64,000 nucleotides of DNA from CBDCIS01 sp965217565 (GTDB lineage Bacteria > Chloroflexota > Dehalococcoidia > Lucifugimonadales > CATOSD01): NCBI GenBank assembly GCA_965217565.1, contig CBDCIS010000010.1, positions 186,001 through 250,000 on the forward strand, given 5' to 3'. Position numbers and translations under genes: made by a program. The notes under the pieces were generated by a model that was given only the letters and a program-made list of their open reading frames with translations, did no database searches and was not told where the DNA came from. Numbering within the stretch: the first letter of the stretch is position 1; each line of letters starts with the position of its first letter. Of the stretch, positions 47,484-55,808 are shown piece after piece.

Positions 47484-48332
47484 CTATACCCTTCCCCGGT
47501 AGTCTCTGAAGGGCCTGTCCCGCCAATCGAGCGCCGACTTGATGCCCTCTTCCCTGGCCCTCTGGTTGAACTCTTTGACGATGGGCGCCTGGTGGGCGAT
47601 GGCGTCGGCCTCCGCCGCCAGGTACTGCAACGTGTTGCGGCCCATGAGTTCCATGGCCTTGTTGACGATGCCCTTGTTGGCCGCGAGCAGTTCCCAGGGA
47701 ATCTTGGCCATCGTTGCCGCCAGCGCCTCCACCTCGACGGCGAGGTCGTCTCGCGGGACCGACTTCAATACCAGCCCAAGCTCCGCCGCCTTCTGGCCGG
47801 ACACCGATTCACCGGTGAGCAGAAACCACTTGGCCCACTGCGGCCCCACCATGTACGTCCACATGTGAGTGGGCGGCCCGCCCATCGAGCGCACCGCCGG
47901 AAAGCCTATCTGCGCGTCGTCCGCGGCAACGACGATGTCACAGTGGAGGGCAAGGTCCGTCCCGCCGGCCAGGCAGTAGCCGTGCACGCCGGCGATAATC
48001 GGCTTGCTCAGATTGAGCAGCGTTGCCCAGCGATTGGGCGTCTGCTTCATCCTGTGCATGTCCCAGCGAATGTTCTCCCTGCGCTCCCGCGCCCTCTCCG
48101 CATCCTCCGGCGTCTGGTTGACGGGCGGGGTGATGTCGTAGCCCGAGCTGAACGCCCTGCCGTTGGCCCTGAGCGTCATAACGCGAACATCGGGGTCGTC
48201 GTCCGCCCTCAGAACGCAGTCGATCAACTCGTCCTGCAAATCCTGGCTCAGCGCGTTGAGCTTCTCCGGGCGGTCCAAGACCACCCGCCCAATGCCGTCC
48301 GACGCCTCATACTGGATATAGCTGTACGTCAT
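47484..48332 (-). CDS. Enoyl-CoA hydratase/isomerase (crotonase) family protein
   Basis: A 282-residue crotonase. Segments include GRVVLDRPEKLNALSQDLQD, VMTLRANGRAFSSGYDITPP (oxyanion hole) and VHGYCLAGGTDLALHCDIVV. As in the first crotonase of the window, the usual FPE Glu is replaced: the segment reads IGFPAVRSMGGPPTHMW. This group contains many proteins annotated as enoyl-CoA hydratases with unproven chemistry. It is upstream of the iron-sulfur subunit gene on the same strand, 38 bp apart, so co-transcription is likely. Confidence 0.9.
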   Translation of the reverse strand: MTYSYIQYEASDGIGRVVLDRPEKLNALSQDLQDELIDCVLRADDDPDVRVMTLRANGRAFSSGYDITPPVNQTPEDAERARERRENIRWDMHRMKQTPNRWATLLNLSKPIIAGVHGYCLAGGTDLALHCDIVVAADDAQIGFPAVRSMGGPPTHMWTYMVGPQWAKWFLLTGESVSGQKAAELGLVLKSVPRDDLAVEVEALAATMAKIPWELLAANKGIVNKAMELMGRNTLQYLAAEADAIAHQAPIVKEFNQRAREEGIKSALDWRDRPFRDYRGRV

Positions 48333-49129
48333 GGAGACACCTCCAAAGACCGTCTGAAACCTTTATGGGCGAATAGGGCCTAATTTTAACACAGAAGGAT
48401 GGCGGCCGGATTGCCAGCAGTTCACGGCAGCGGGAAGCGCCCAACTGGGCACTCTTGGCGGGCCTCTACGCCGGGCTTCATAGAAGCTGCTGCCGTTCGC
48501 CCAAGTTTTGTGGCCCGCCATCGTCGTTCCAGCGTAGGCAGGAACCCAGTTGGAGTTGCGTAACCAATTCATTACGCTTTGAACTACTTTGCAAAGGCTC
48601 TGATTCTGACCATCATCTCCTTGACGCGCACGAACGCCCGTGCTACTATTGTTCCGTCGTAAGCGACGCCCATCATCCAATCGAAACGGCGGCCGGCAGC
48701 CGTCGTCTATAGGTCCTATCGTAGGCCGCGCCTGTGAACCCCTCAGAGCGCTGCCCCAAAATCGCCCGAAACAACCCTGAAACAGGTACATTTGATGCCC
48801 CAACCGTAGGCCGAATCGTCCCGGAAATCCGGACGGCTCAGCTAGGAAACGGAACAGAATGGGACATAATGGAACAGATTCCGAAGATGCGCCCGGAAAG
48901 TTTGAGTCCGTGTGTGGATTACCCCCGCAATGCAGATGATGGCGTCCGTACGCCAACCCAAACATTGACATGTGCGCGCCAAGCAGTAACAGCCTACTGG
49001 CAAAAGGCCAGGCTGGCGGATTTACTGGACACGCTCCTTGTGGGCGCTCACAATGCCCAATACGGCAAGACGCGATTGTCCCTCGCCACGTTGCGGGGAC
49101 GCCCTGATTCCGAGCGATAGGAGGCAGGC
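48333..49129. other. Intergenic region with a degenerate repeat
   Basis: About 800 bp between divergent genes. A repeat related to the one at 30791 lies at 48523-48602. Open frames on both strands here have no ribosome sites, no conserved motifs and improbable composition. No convincing promoter for pcm was found. Confidence 0.7.
48523..48602. repeat. Degenerate relative of the 30791 element
   Basis: CGTCGTTCCAGCGTAGGCAG and the following GAACCCAG match the REP core, and ACTTTGCAAAGGCTCTG matches the right arm of the element at 30791-30913 in the same order and at similar distance. The left arm is not present. Confidence 0.5.
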
Positions 49130-49768
49130 TTGGAGAAAGCAAGACGCCGCCTAGTTGAGCGCCTGAGAGAGGAGATAGACGATCCCAGGGTCATACAGGT
49201 TATGGAGCGCGTTCCCAGGGAACGCTACGTGCCAGAGTATGTTACCCACGCGGCCTATGAAGACACAGCCCTACCCATCGGCGAGGGGCAGACCATATCT
49301 CAGCCGTACATCGTTGCGCTGATGGTGAGCGCGGCCGAGATTCGCCGTACTGACAAGGCACTGGAGGTAGGCACGGGCAGCGGCTATCAGACCGCTATTT
49401 TGGCGGAGCTCGCGGAAAGCGTGGTCAGCGTAGAGCGGCTTGCCACGCTGGCTGATGCGGCCAGAGTCAGGCTCCAGTCCTTTGGCTATTCCAACGCCGA
49501 GGTGTTCCTGTCCCAGGACGAACTGGGTTGGCCGCCGGGGGCTCCCTATGACGCCATCATCGTCGCGGCGGGCGCGCCCAAGCTCCCGATGGAACTGATT
49601 GCGCAGCTCGAGGTCGGCGGCAGACTCGTAGCTCCGGTTGGGTCGCTGGAAACTCAGGAACTGATGAAGGTGGTCAGGACAAACGACGGCATGAGCGTGC
49701 GCTCGTTGGGGGCGTGCCGCTTCGTTCCGCTAATCGGGAAGGGCGCGTGGCCCGAGTCCGACTCCTAG
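49130..49768 (+). CDS. pcm: Protein-L-isoaspartate O-methyltransferase
   Basis: A 212-residue SAM-dependent repair enzyme. The N-terminal part MERVPRERYVPEYVTHAAYE leads to LPIGEGQTISQPYIVALM, which binds the isoaspartyl substrate; SAM binds at ALEVGTGSGYQTAILAELA; and YDAIIVAAGAPKLP follows. The TTG start has AGGAGG at 6 bases. The enzyme methylates isoaspartate formed by protein ageing so that it can revert. It stands alone, 155 bp before gatB. Confidence 0.95.
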   Translation: MEKARRRLVERLREEIDDPRVIQVMERVPRERYVPEYVTHAAYEDTALPIGEGQTISQPYIVALMVSAAEIRRTDKALEVGTGSGYQTAILAELAESVVSVERLATLADAARVRLQSFGYSNAEVFLSQDELGWPPGAPYDAIIVAAGAPKLPMELIAQLEVGGRLVAPVGSLETQELMKVVRTNDGMSVRSLGACRFVPLIGKGAWPESDS

Positions 49769-49846
49769 CGTAGGCGGAGAGAGTTCGCCTGGCTGACGAG
49801 ATGATTCGTTTTCGCGGGTTGGGCGCGCGCGGAAACGGAGTTTGAA

Positions 49847-49876
49847 TTGCGGGGGGAACGGTTTGTCGTCTATACT
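49847..49876 (+). promoter_or_regulatory. Promoter of the gatB operon
   Basis: TTGCGG (49847-49852), 18 bases, then TATACT (49871-49876), 47 bp before the gatB start. The -35 box is imperfect. Confidence 0.45.
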
Positions 49877-49923
49877 TAGGCGTCTGGATTGGACAACCCG
49901 CCCGCTATGGGGAGAGGCGTTAA

Positions 49924-51411
49924 TTGGCGACGACGGACCACGAGATAGTTATTGGGCTGGAAGTCCATGCCCAACTGCTGACGAAGAGCAAGATGTTCTG
50001 CTCTTGCAGTTCCGCTTACCAAGAAGCTCCACCGAACATCTTCGTTTGTCCCGTGTGCATGGGAATGCCCGGTGTCCTTCCCGTCATCAACAAGAGGGCG
50101 GTGGAACTCGTGATTCGCACCGGGTTGGCGCTGGGCTGCGAGATTGCCAGTTCGACCAAGTTCGACCGAAAGAACTACCCCTATCCCGACCTGATGAAGG
50201 GCTATCAGATTTCCCAGTACGACCTGCCCATAGCCGAGAAGGGCAGCCTTACCATAGAAGTCAACGGCGAGAGCAAGCGCGTTCGCATTACTCGCGTTCA
50301 CCTGGAGGAGGACGTCGCCAAGCTGCTGCACAGGAGCGAACAGCACGGAGAAGGTTATAGCCTGCTGGATGTCAACCGCGCCGGCGTGCCGCTCATGGAG
50401 GTGGTCAGCGAGCCGGATATGCGCTGCCCGGAGGAGGCCAGGACGTACCTCACACGCCTGCATTCGATTCTCCAGTACATCGGGGCCAGCACGGCCAACA
50501 TGGAGGAGGGCAGTTTCCGGTGCGACGCGAACATAAGCATTCGCCCGCTGGGGGCCGAAGAGCTTGGGGCCAAGGTGGAAGTCAAGAACATGAACAGCTT
50601 CCGCTCGGTGTACCGCGCACTTCAGTACGAAGCGGAGCGCCAGATGCGAGCCGCCGACGAGGGCGAGCGTATCGTGCAGGAGACTCGCGGCTGGAGCGAC
50701 GAGCGAGGCGTAACCTTTTCCCAGCGCAGTAAGGAGTACGCTTCCGATTACAGGTATTTCCCCGAGCCGGACCTGCCGCCCCTGCTGATAGGCGCGGATT
50801 GGATTAGCGAGATAGGAGAGAGCCTGCCAGAACTTCCTCAGGCCAGGGAGTCGCGTTTCGTCGCGCAGTACGGCTTGCCCAGCTACGACGCTGAGCTTCT
50901 GACCTCGAACAGGGCGATGGCGGACTACTTCGAGGCCGCGCTCGAGGCCGCGCCTCCTGACACGGATAGCCGGCGAAATCTCGCCAAGCAGGTGAGTAAC
51001 TGGATTTTGGGCGAGTTGTCGCGTCTGCTGAATTTGGCTAACGCCCGCATAGCCGACGTGAAGATTCGGCCTCAACATCTGGTGGAGATGGTGGAACTGA
51101 TCAGTTCCGGCGTTTTGAGCACTAGCATGGCCAAGACGGTTTTCGAGGAGATGTTCAATACAGGCAGGACACCCAGGCGGATAGCTGAAGAGACCGGGAT
51201 GGCGCAGATTAGCGACGCGGATGCCATTGGGACCGCCGTGGAGGAGGCTATAGCCAGCAATCCCCAGCCGGTGGATGACTATCTCAATGGCAAGGAAGCG
51301 GCCATGCGATTCCTGGTTGGCCAGGTGATGAAGATCACTAGGGGCAAGGCCAATCCACAACTGGCGGGCGAAGCGCTCAGGCAGCAATTGGAATCTCTGA
51401 GGCACAGGTAG
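49924..51411 (+). CDS. gatB: Aspartyl/glutamyl-tRNA amidotransferase subunit B
   Basis: A 495-residue protein. It begins IVIGLEVHAQLLTKSKMFCS, with the zinc-binding Cys residues continuing through FVCPVCMGMPGVLPVINK; NYPYPDLMKGYQISQYDLPI and VNRAGVPLMEVVSEPDMR follow, and the YqeY-like tail holds FLVGQVMKITRGKANPQL. GatB takes part in GatCAB, which amidates misacylated Glu-tRNA(Gln) or Asp-tRNA(Asn). The start is a TTG with GGGGAGAGG upstream. gatA and gatC are not nearby. The YvcK-like gene follows by 8 bp. Confidence 0.97.
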   Translation: MATTDHEIVIGLEVHAQLLTKSKMFCSCSSAYQEAPPNIFVCPVCMGMPGVLPVINKRAVELVIRTGLALGCEIASSTKFDRKNYPYPDLMKGYQISQYDLPIAEKGSLTIEVNGESKRVRITRVHLEEDVAKLLHRSEQHGEGYSLLDVNRAGVPLMEVVSEPDMRCPEEARTYLTRLHSILQYIGASTANMEEGSFRCDANISIRPLGAEELGAKVEVKNMNSFRSVYRALQYEAERQMRAADEGERIVQETRGWSDERGVTFSQRSKEYASDYRYFPEPDLPPLLIGADWISEIGESLPELPQARESRFVAQYGLPSYDAELLTSNRAMADYFEAALEAAPPDTDSRRNLAKQVSNWILGELSRLLNLANARIADVKIRPQHLVEMVELISSGVLSTSMAKTVFEEMFNTGRTPRRIAEETGMAQISDADAIGTAVEEAIASNPQPVDDYLNGKEAAMRFLVGQVMKITRGKANPQLAGEALRQQLESLRHR

Positions 51412-51419
51412 CGGCGCTT

Positions 51420-52739
51420 ATGAATGAACCGGGCGGTTATGCTCCCATGAATGACTATGACGCAAATGGGAAGTCCAACGGGATATGGCGGCAGCGGCCC
51501 CTCTCGATGCGGAACACGCTGCTGAAGCTAATGCACCCCGGCCTTATGGTGAAGCGCTGGCTCTTGCTGGGCGCGATGGGAATCTCCGTCTGTTCGATTG
51601 GGCTGGCCTTTCTTATCAGAAAGCTGTTCGCTTGGGGATTCCCCAACTTCCTTCCCTCCTACTTGGAGGGCGTGCTCATGTTGGTGGTGGGCATCCTCGT
51701 GGTAGCGTTGGCGATTTACGGTCTCTATCGCTCGGTTGGCCGCCTTGTCCTGGCGTCCAGGTCGATCGACGGCATCGCAGATACCATATACACGCGCCGC
51801 TCGAGAGAAAGGGGGCCGAGGGTAGTTGTCATCGGCGGCGGCACGGGGCTTTCCAAGCTACTGAGCGGCATGAAGGCGTACACCGACAACCTGACTGCCA
51901 TTGTAACAGTGGGCGATAATGGGGGCAGCTCCGGCAGGCTGCGCGAGGATTTGGGCGTTCCACCGCCCGGAGACTTCCGCAATTGCCTGGTGGCCATGTC
52001 TGATTCCGAACCGCTGGTGAAGGAACTCTTCCAATACAGGTTCGATCAAGGGAACGGGCTGGTGGGCCACAGCTTTGGCAACCTGTTCATCGTGGCTATG
52101 ACCGAGATCACCAAGAGCTTCGAGGACGCCCTCACGGAGTCTAGCAAGGTTTTGGCTGTGCACGGCGCGATTGTCCCGGCGACGGTGGCAAACCTGACCC
52201 TTTCGGTCCGCCTGAAAGATGGCGATACGGTCCGCGGCGAATCGCAGATCACCGAGCGAGGCGGCGCGATAGACCGGCTTGTGATAGAGCCTCCCTCTGC
52301 CCTGGCGTCGCCCAGAGCGGTGGAGGCTATTGGGGAGAGCGAGGTCATCGTGATTGGGCCTGGAAGCCTTTACACTAGCATCCTTCCCAATCTGTTGGTC
52401 ACTGGCATCTCCGACGCAGTGAAGGAGTCCGACGCGGTGAAGATATACGTTTGCAACGTAGCTACGCAGCGGGGCGAGACCGATGGGTACTCGGTCGAGG
52501 ACCACCTGGAGGCTCTTCAGACGCACACCTTCGACACGATAGTGGACTATGTTTTGGCAAACAGCAAGCCTGTCGAGTTTGGAGACAGGTTCCTTGGCGT
52601 GCCGGTGGTGAGTAGTGGCAGGCCGGTCAGACACGCCAGGCTGAAATATGACGACGTGATCGACCCTGACCATCCCGTCGGACATGACCCCACAAGCCTA
52701 GCGCGAACCATCATGGAGATGTACTATAATAGGTCGTAG
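51420..52739 (+). CDS. Membrane-anchored YvcK/CofD-like protein (gluconeogenesis factor type)
   Basis: A 439-residue protein. The N-terminal 115 residues have two transmembrane helices (about 43-68 and 80-102), an addition absent from the soluble Bacillus YvcK. The CofD-like domain starts VVVIGGGTGLSKLLSGMKAY and has VTVGDNGGSSGRLRED, PPPGDFRNCLVAMSD, HSFGNLFIVAMTEI and VIVIGPGSLYTSILPNLLV. YvcK binds UDP-sugars and regulates cell wall precursor supply and gluconeogenic growth. It follows gatB by 8 bp. The YvcK assignment is firm; the effect of the membrane anchor is not known. Confidence 0.92.
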   Translation: MNEPGGYAPMNDYDANGKSNGIWRQRPLSMRNTLLKLMHPGLMVKRWLLLGAMGISVCSIGLAFLIRKLFAWGFPNFLPSYLEGVLMLVVGILVVALAIYGLYRSVGRLVLASRSIDGIADTIYTRRSRERGPRVVVIGGGTGLSKLLSGMKAYTDNLTAIVTVGDNGGSSGRLREDLGVPPPGDFRNCLVAMSDSEPLVKELFQYRFDQGNGLVGHSFGNLFIVAMTEITKSFEDALTESSKVLAVHGAIVPATVANLTLSVRLKDGDTVRGESQITERGGAIDRLVIEPPSALASPRAVEAIGESEVIVIGPGSLYTSILPNLLVTGISDAVKESDAVKIYVCNVATQRGETDGYSVEDHLEALQTHTFDTIVDYVLANSKPVEFGDRFLGVPVVSSGRPVRHARLKYDDVIDPDHPVGHDPTSLARTIMEMYYNRS

Positions 52740-52838
52740 TGGCTGAGCGTGGCGCGTTTGTAGGACGCCCATCCCTTGACCAACTCAGGGCAGTCCCTAA
52801 CCCTCCCGCAGAGAGGGAAGGATGATCGATTAACCAGT

Positions 52839-53075
52839 ATGACTTCGCTCAACATCATTCAGATACTTCTGTCGATAGTGCTTATAGCCACCATTCTGGT
52901 ACAGGTGAGAGGGCAGGGCACGGGTCTTTTCGGCTCGGCGGAAGGCTCCTTTCGCACTCGCCGAGGAGTCGAAAAGACGCTGTTTCAGTTTACGATAGTC
53001 CTTATCGTGGTCTTCATCCTGGTCTCGATACTGAGCGCGAGCCCGAGGTTGCTGGGGATATTCAACATATCCTGA
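52839..53075 (+). CDS. secG: Preprotein translocase subunit SecG
   Basis: A 78-residue membrane protein of the normal SecG size. Helix 1 is IIQILLSIVLIATILVQV, followed by the conserved GQGTGLFGSAEGSFRTRRGVE loop and helix 2, FQFTIVLIVVFILVSIL. It supports SecA cycling in the SecYEG channel. I place the start at ATG 52839 because the family begins right before helix 1. Its stop is 1 base before the SAM hydrolase gene. Confidence 0.93.
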   Translation: MTSLNIIQILLSIVLIATILVQVRGQGTGLFGSAEGSFRTRRGVEKTLFQFTIVLIVVFILVSILSASPRLLGIFNIS

Positions 53076-53076
53076 G

Positions 53077-53946
53077 ATGACCTCGCCTTCGGGGAAACCC
53101 GCGCCCATCATCACCCTGACCACGGATTTTGGCTGCGCCGACGGCTTCGTCGCGGCCATGAAGGGCGTCATCCTCGGCATCAACCCCGCCGCGAAGCTGG
53201 TCGATATTTCGCATGACGTGCCGCCACAGAACATAGCCCATGGCGCCTTTGTGCTCGGCGTTACGCGGCAATACTTTACGCAAGGGACGATACACCTGGC
53301 CGTCGTTGACCCCGGCGTGGGCAGTTCCCGTCGCCTGTTACTGGTCGTTACGCGGGAGGCCGCCTACGTCGCCCCCGATAACGGTCTTCTGACATACGTC
53401 CTCATGGCGCACGGACTCCGCTTGGAGCCGGACGTGACGCAAGGCGTCGCCTTCTTGAGTCCAATTCGCGTTTCGCCGCCTGGAGAATGCGCGGTATATG
53501 AGCTGAACCGCGATGAACATTGGCTCAAGCCGGTGAGCAACACCTTCCATGGGCGTGACATTCTCGCCCCGGTAGCGGGGAGACTTTCGAGGGGTGTCGC
53601 GCCCGGCGAACTCGGAGAGCGGATCGGCGAGGTCGTTTGCCTGAATATCCCTGAGCCGGTAACTCAAAGAGGGATGATAGATGGCAGGATAATCCACATC
53701 GACCACTTTGGGAACCTGGTCAGCAACGTGCGGCTGGACGAGGCTGCGGGCAACGCCGTTGAGGTAGAGGTCGAAGGATGGCGGATAGAGGGTCTCAGTC
53801 GCTCCTACGTGGGCGCGACCGGTCTGCTTGCCATTCTTGGCAGCTATGGCTACCTGGAAATAGCCGAGCGGGATGGCAGCGCGGCAGAATTGACAGGAGC
53901 GACGGTGGGCGCGAGAGTGATGGTAGGGCAGTCACCCCCGTTCTAA
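53077..53946 (+). CDS. S-adenosyl-L-methionine hydrolase (DUF62)
   Basis: A 289-residue protein of the SAM hydroxide adenosyltransferase/fluorinase superfamily. N-terminal ITLTTDFGCADGFVAAMKG, then LVDISHDVPPQNIAHGAFVL, HLAVVDPGVGSSRRLLLV and YVAPDNGLLTYVL; the C-terminal small domain has HIDHFGNLVSNV. The Asp-Arg-His-like set of DUF62 enzymes splits SAM with water to adenosine and methionine rather than halogenating it. The ATG lies one base after the secG stop, so translation is coupled. Confidence 0.93.
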   Translation: MTSPSGKPAPIITLTTDFGCADGFVAAMKGVILGINPAAKLVDISHDVPPQNIAHGAFVLGVTRQYFTQGTIHLAVVDPGVGSSRRLLLVVTREAAYVAPDNGLLTYVLMAHGLRLEPDVTQGVAFLSPIRVSPPGECAVYELNRDEHWLKPVSNTFHGRDILAPVAGRLSRGVAPGELGERIGEVVCLNIPEPVTQRGMIDGRIIHIDHFGNLVSNVRLDEAAGNAVEVEVEGWRIEGLSRSYVGATGLLAILGSYGYLEIAERDGSAAELTGATVGARVMVGQSPPF

Positions 53947-53983
53947 CCTCCCCCTCAATTGGGAAGGGACACTTGGTGAGCGA

Positions 53984-54298
53984 CTACTCGACTTTGACGG
54001 CGGTTCCGTAGGCCAGAATCTCTGACGCGCCGCCCATTATGCCAGAGGTGACGAACCGAGTTCCGACGATGGCGTTGGCCCCGGTTTGCTCGGCGGCTTG
54101 GGTCATGCGCGCTATCGCCTCGTCCCTTGCCTGCGTCAGCAGGTTGGAGTACTCGGGTATCTCGCCTCCCATCATGCTACGAAACCCGGCCAGTATGTCC
54201 TTGCCAACGGCGCGCGACCGCACGGTGTTCCCTCTAACGAGGCCGTAAACCTCGACAATGCGCCTGCCCTCTATCTCGTGGGTGGTGGTTATCAGCAT
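53984..54298 (-). CDS. YbjQ/UPF0145 family protein
   Basis: A 104-residue protein with the family segments MLITTTHEIEGRRIVEVYGL, VRGNTVRSRAVGKDILAGF and EQTGANAIVGTRFVTSGIM. The fold is a small beta-rich pentamer, sometimes named heavy-metal-binding. Function unknown. It lies downstream of the FAD-linked oxidase on the same strand and is convergent with the SAM hydrolase gene. Confidence 0.92.
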   Translation of the reverse strand: MLITTTHEIEGRRIVEVYGLVRGNTVRSRAVGKDILAGFRSMMGGEIPEYSNLLTQARDEAIARMTQAAEQTGANAIVGTRFVTSGIMGGASEILAYGTAVKVE

Positions 54299-54356
54299 AC
54301 ATTCACCTCATATCCGGACGACGTCAACCCGTATCGTGGCAATGCGGGTGTGGCTT

Positions 54357-55769
54357 TTAGCCCAATAGCTTCCCAGGGTTCAGGATGTTATTCGGATCGA
54401 GAGCCTTCTTCATCTTTCGCATCACCGTTATGCCCGCGCCGGCTTCCCTGTCCATGAGATGGGCGAGCTTTATGCCGACACCGTGGCAGTACTCCATGGC
54501 CCCGCCCATATCCTGGGCAAGCGACAACACTTTGTCAACGACATCCGCCATAGATGCGGAAGTAGCGCTTCCCGCGTCCCCTTCTTCGACAATGAGAAAC
54601 GAGAACAGCTCCGGCCTTGCCCATAAAGACCACTCCCTGACCATTATTCGGCGGTCTGCCAGTATTCTCTGGCATTGGCGCCGGTACTCCAGCACCTGAG
54701 ACACGGGCAGAGCTACGTGAAGGTATTCCATTCGGTAGGCAGACCTTCGCCTGCGAGCCTCCGCAGGGTTCGCGCTCGCCAGAACCTCTTTGAGGTAGCG
54801 CTCTCCGGAGGCGTGACGATTGTCCCAAAAGCGCTGGACCTCGTCCTGCCCGCCGAGCCTGCCATCGAACACTTCGCAGATCTTGCGAGCCTTCCGGTCC
54901 TGCGTGTCCACGTCTTCCTCGAACCCCTCGAAAGCCAAATAGAGCGTGGCCTCTCCGTCCTCGGAAGGCAGGTGGGGCCACATTTCCTCGCCGTAGTCCA
55001 CCATAGTGGGCCGCACACCCTCGGCGTATAGCTGGGTGGTAGCTTCGAAGCCAGACTCGAAGTCTGGGAACACCACAGCGCGCAGCATGCGCTTCTGAGG
55101 GTACGGGAAGGCTTGGAGTGTGGCTTCCGTGACCACGCCCAGGGTTCCCTCCGAGCCGATGAACAGGTGATTCAGCGATGGGCCGTATGAAGGCATGGGG
55201 ACGTTCCTAGTGTGGATGACCTCGCCGTCGGCGAGAACTGCCTCCAGCCCCAGGACCTGGTCACCCATGGAGCCGTGCTTGGCCGCCGTATAGCCGACGC
55301 CGTTCGTGGATATGGTTCCTCCCACGGTGGCGATGGGCCGGCTCCATGGGTCGTGTCCCAGCGCAAGCCCGTCGCTCTCGAGCGCGGTGGCCGCGTCTTG
55401 CAGGACGACCCCGGCCTGCGTACGAATGGTCATGTCGCGCCGGCTGACGTTCAGGATGGCGTTCATCCGTTGCATGTTGAGCACGACGCACCCCTCACTG
55501 GAGGCGGCCCCGCCCATGACGCCGGTGCCGCCGCCGTAGGGCACAACCGCCACGCTTTGACGGTTGGCGAATTTGAGCGCTCGCGAGGCCTGCTTGGTAG
55601 TGGTCGGCCAGGCTACGGCGAAGGGTTGGGCGTCCAATCGGGGGACGGCTCGGAACGCGCGAAACACGCCCAGCGCGTCGCCCGCGTATCTGTTGAGTTG
55701 TTCTGTATCAGAGGATACGTTCTCGGAGCCCAGTATGCGCTCGAGGTCTATGGTAAGGCTGGTTTTCAC
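54357..55769 (-). CDS. FAD-linked oxidase (glycolate oxidase GlcD type)
   Basis: A 470-residue flavoprotein. The FAD-binding PCMH domain has RQSVAVVPYGGGTGVMGGAA, DPWSRPIATVGGTISTNGVG and FIGSEGTLGVVTEATLQAFP. The C-terminal cap has MEYCHGVGIKLAHLMDREAG and ends KMKKALDPNNILNPGKLLG, the signature of the GlcD/D-lactate dehydrogenase group. It oxidises a 2-hydroxy acid; glycolate, D-lactate and D-2-hydroxyglutarate are candidates. No GlcE or GlcF subunit is adjacent. It lies 39 bp downstream of cysS. Confidence 0.93.
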   Translation of the reverse strand: MKTSLTIDLERILGSENVSSDTEQLNRYAGDALGVFRAFRAVPRLDAQPFAVAWPTTTKQASRALKFANRQSVAVVPYGGGTGVMGGAASSEGCVVLNMQRMNAILNVSRRDMTIRTQAGVVLQDAATALESDGLALGHDPWSRPIATVGGTISTNGVGYTAAKHGSMGDQVLGLEAVLADGEVIHTRNVPMPSYGPSLNHLFIGSEGTLGVVTEATLQAFPYPQKRMLRAVVFPDFESGFEATTQLYAEGVRPTMVDYGEEMWPHLPSEDGEATLYLAFEGFEEDVDTQDRKARKICEVFDGRLGGQDEVQRFWDNRHASGERYLKEVLASANPAEARRRRSAYRMEYLHVALPVSQVLEYRRQCQRILADRRIMVREWSLWARPELFSFLIVEEGDAGSATSASMADVVDKVLSLAQDMGGAMEYCHGVGIKLAHLMDREAGAGITVMRKMKKALDPNNILNPGKLLG

Positions 55770-55808
55770 AGGAGTCTTTCATGAGGGATGCGGGACGCTG
55801 CGAAGCGG

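Noticed and set aside
48734..49120. Open frame on the plus strand before pcm, and a long minus-strand frame at 48363-49142
   Set aside because: No ribosome site, no motif, unlikely composition; the minus frame crosses the repeat at 48523.
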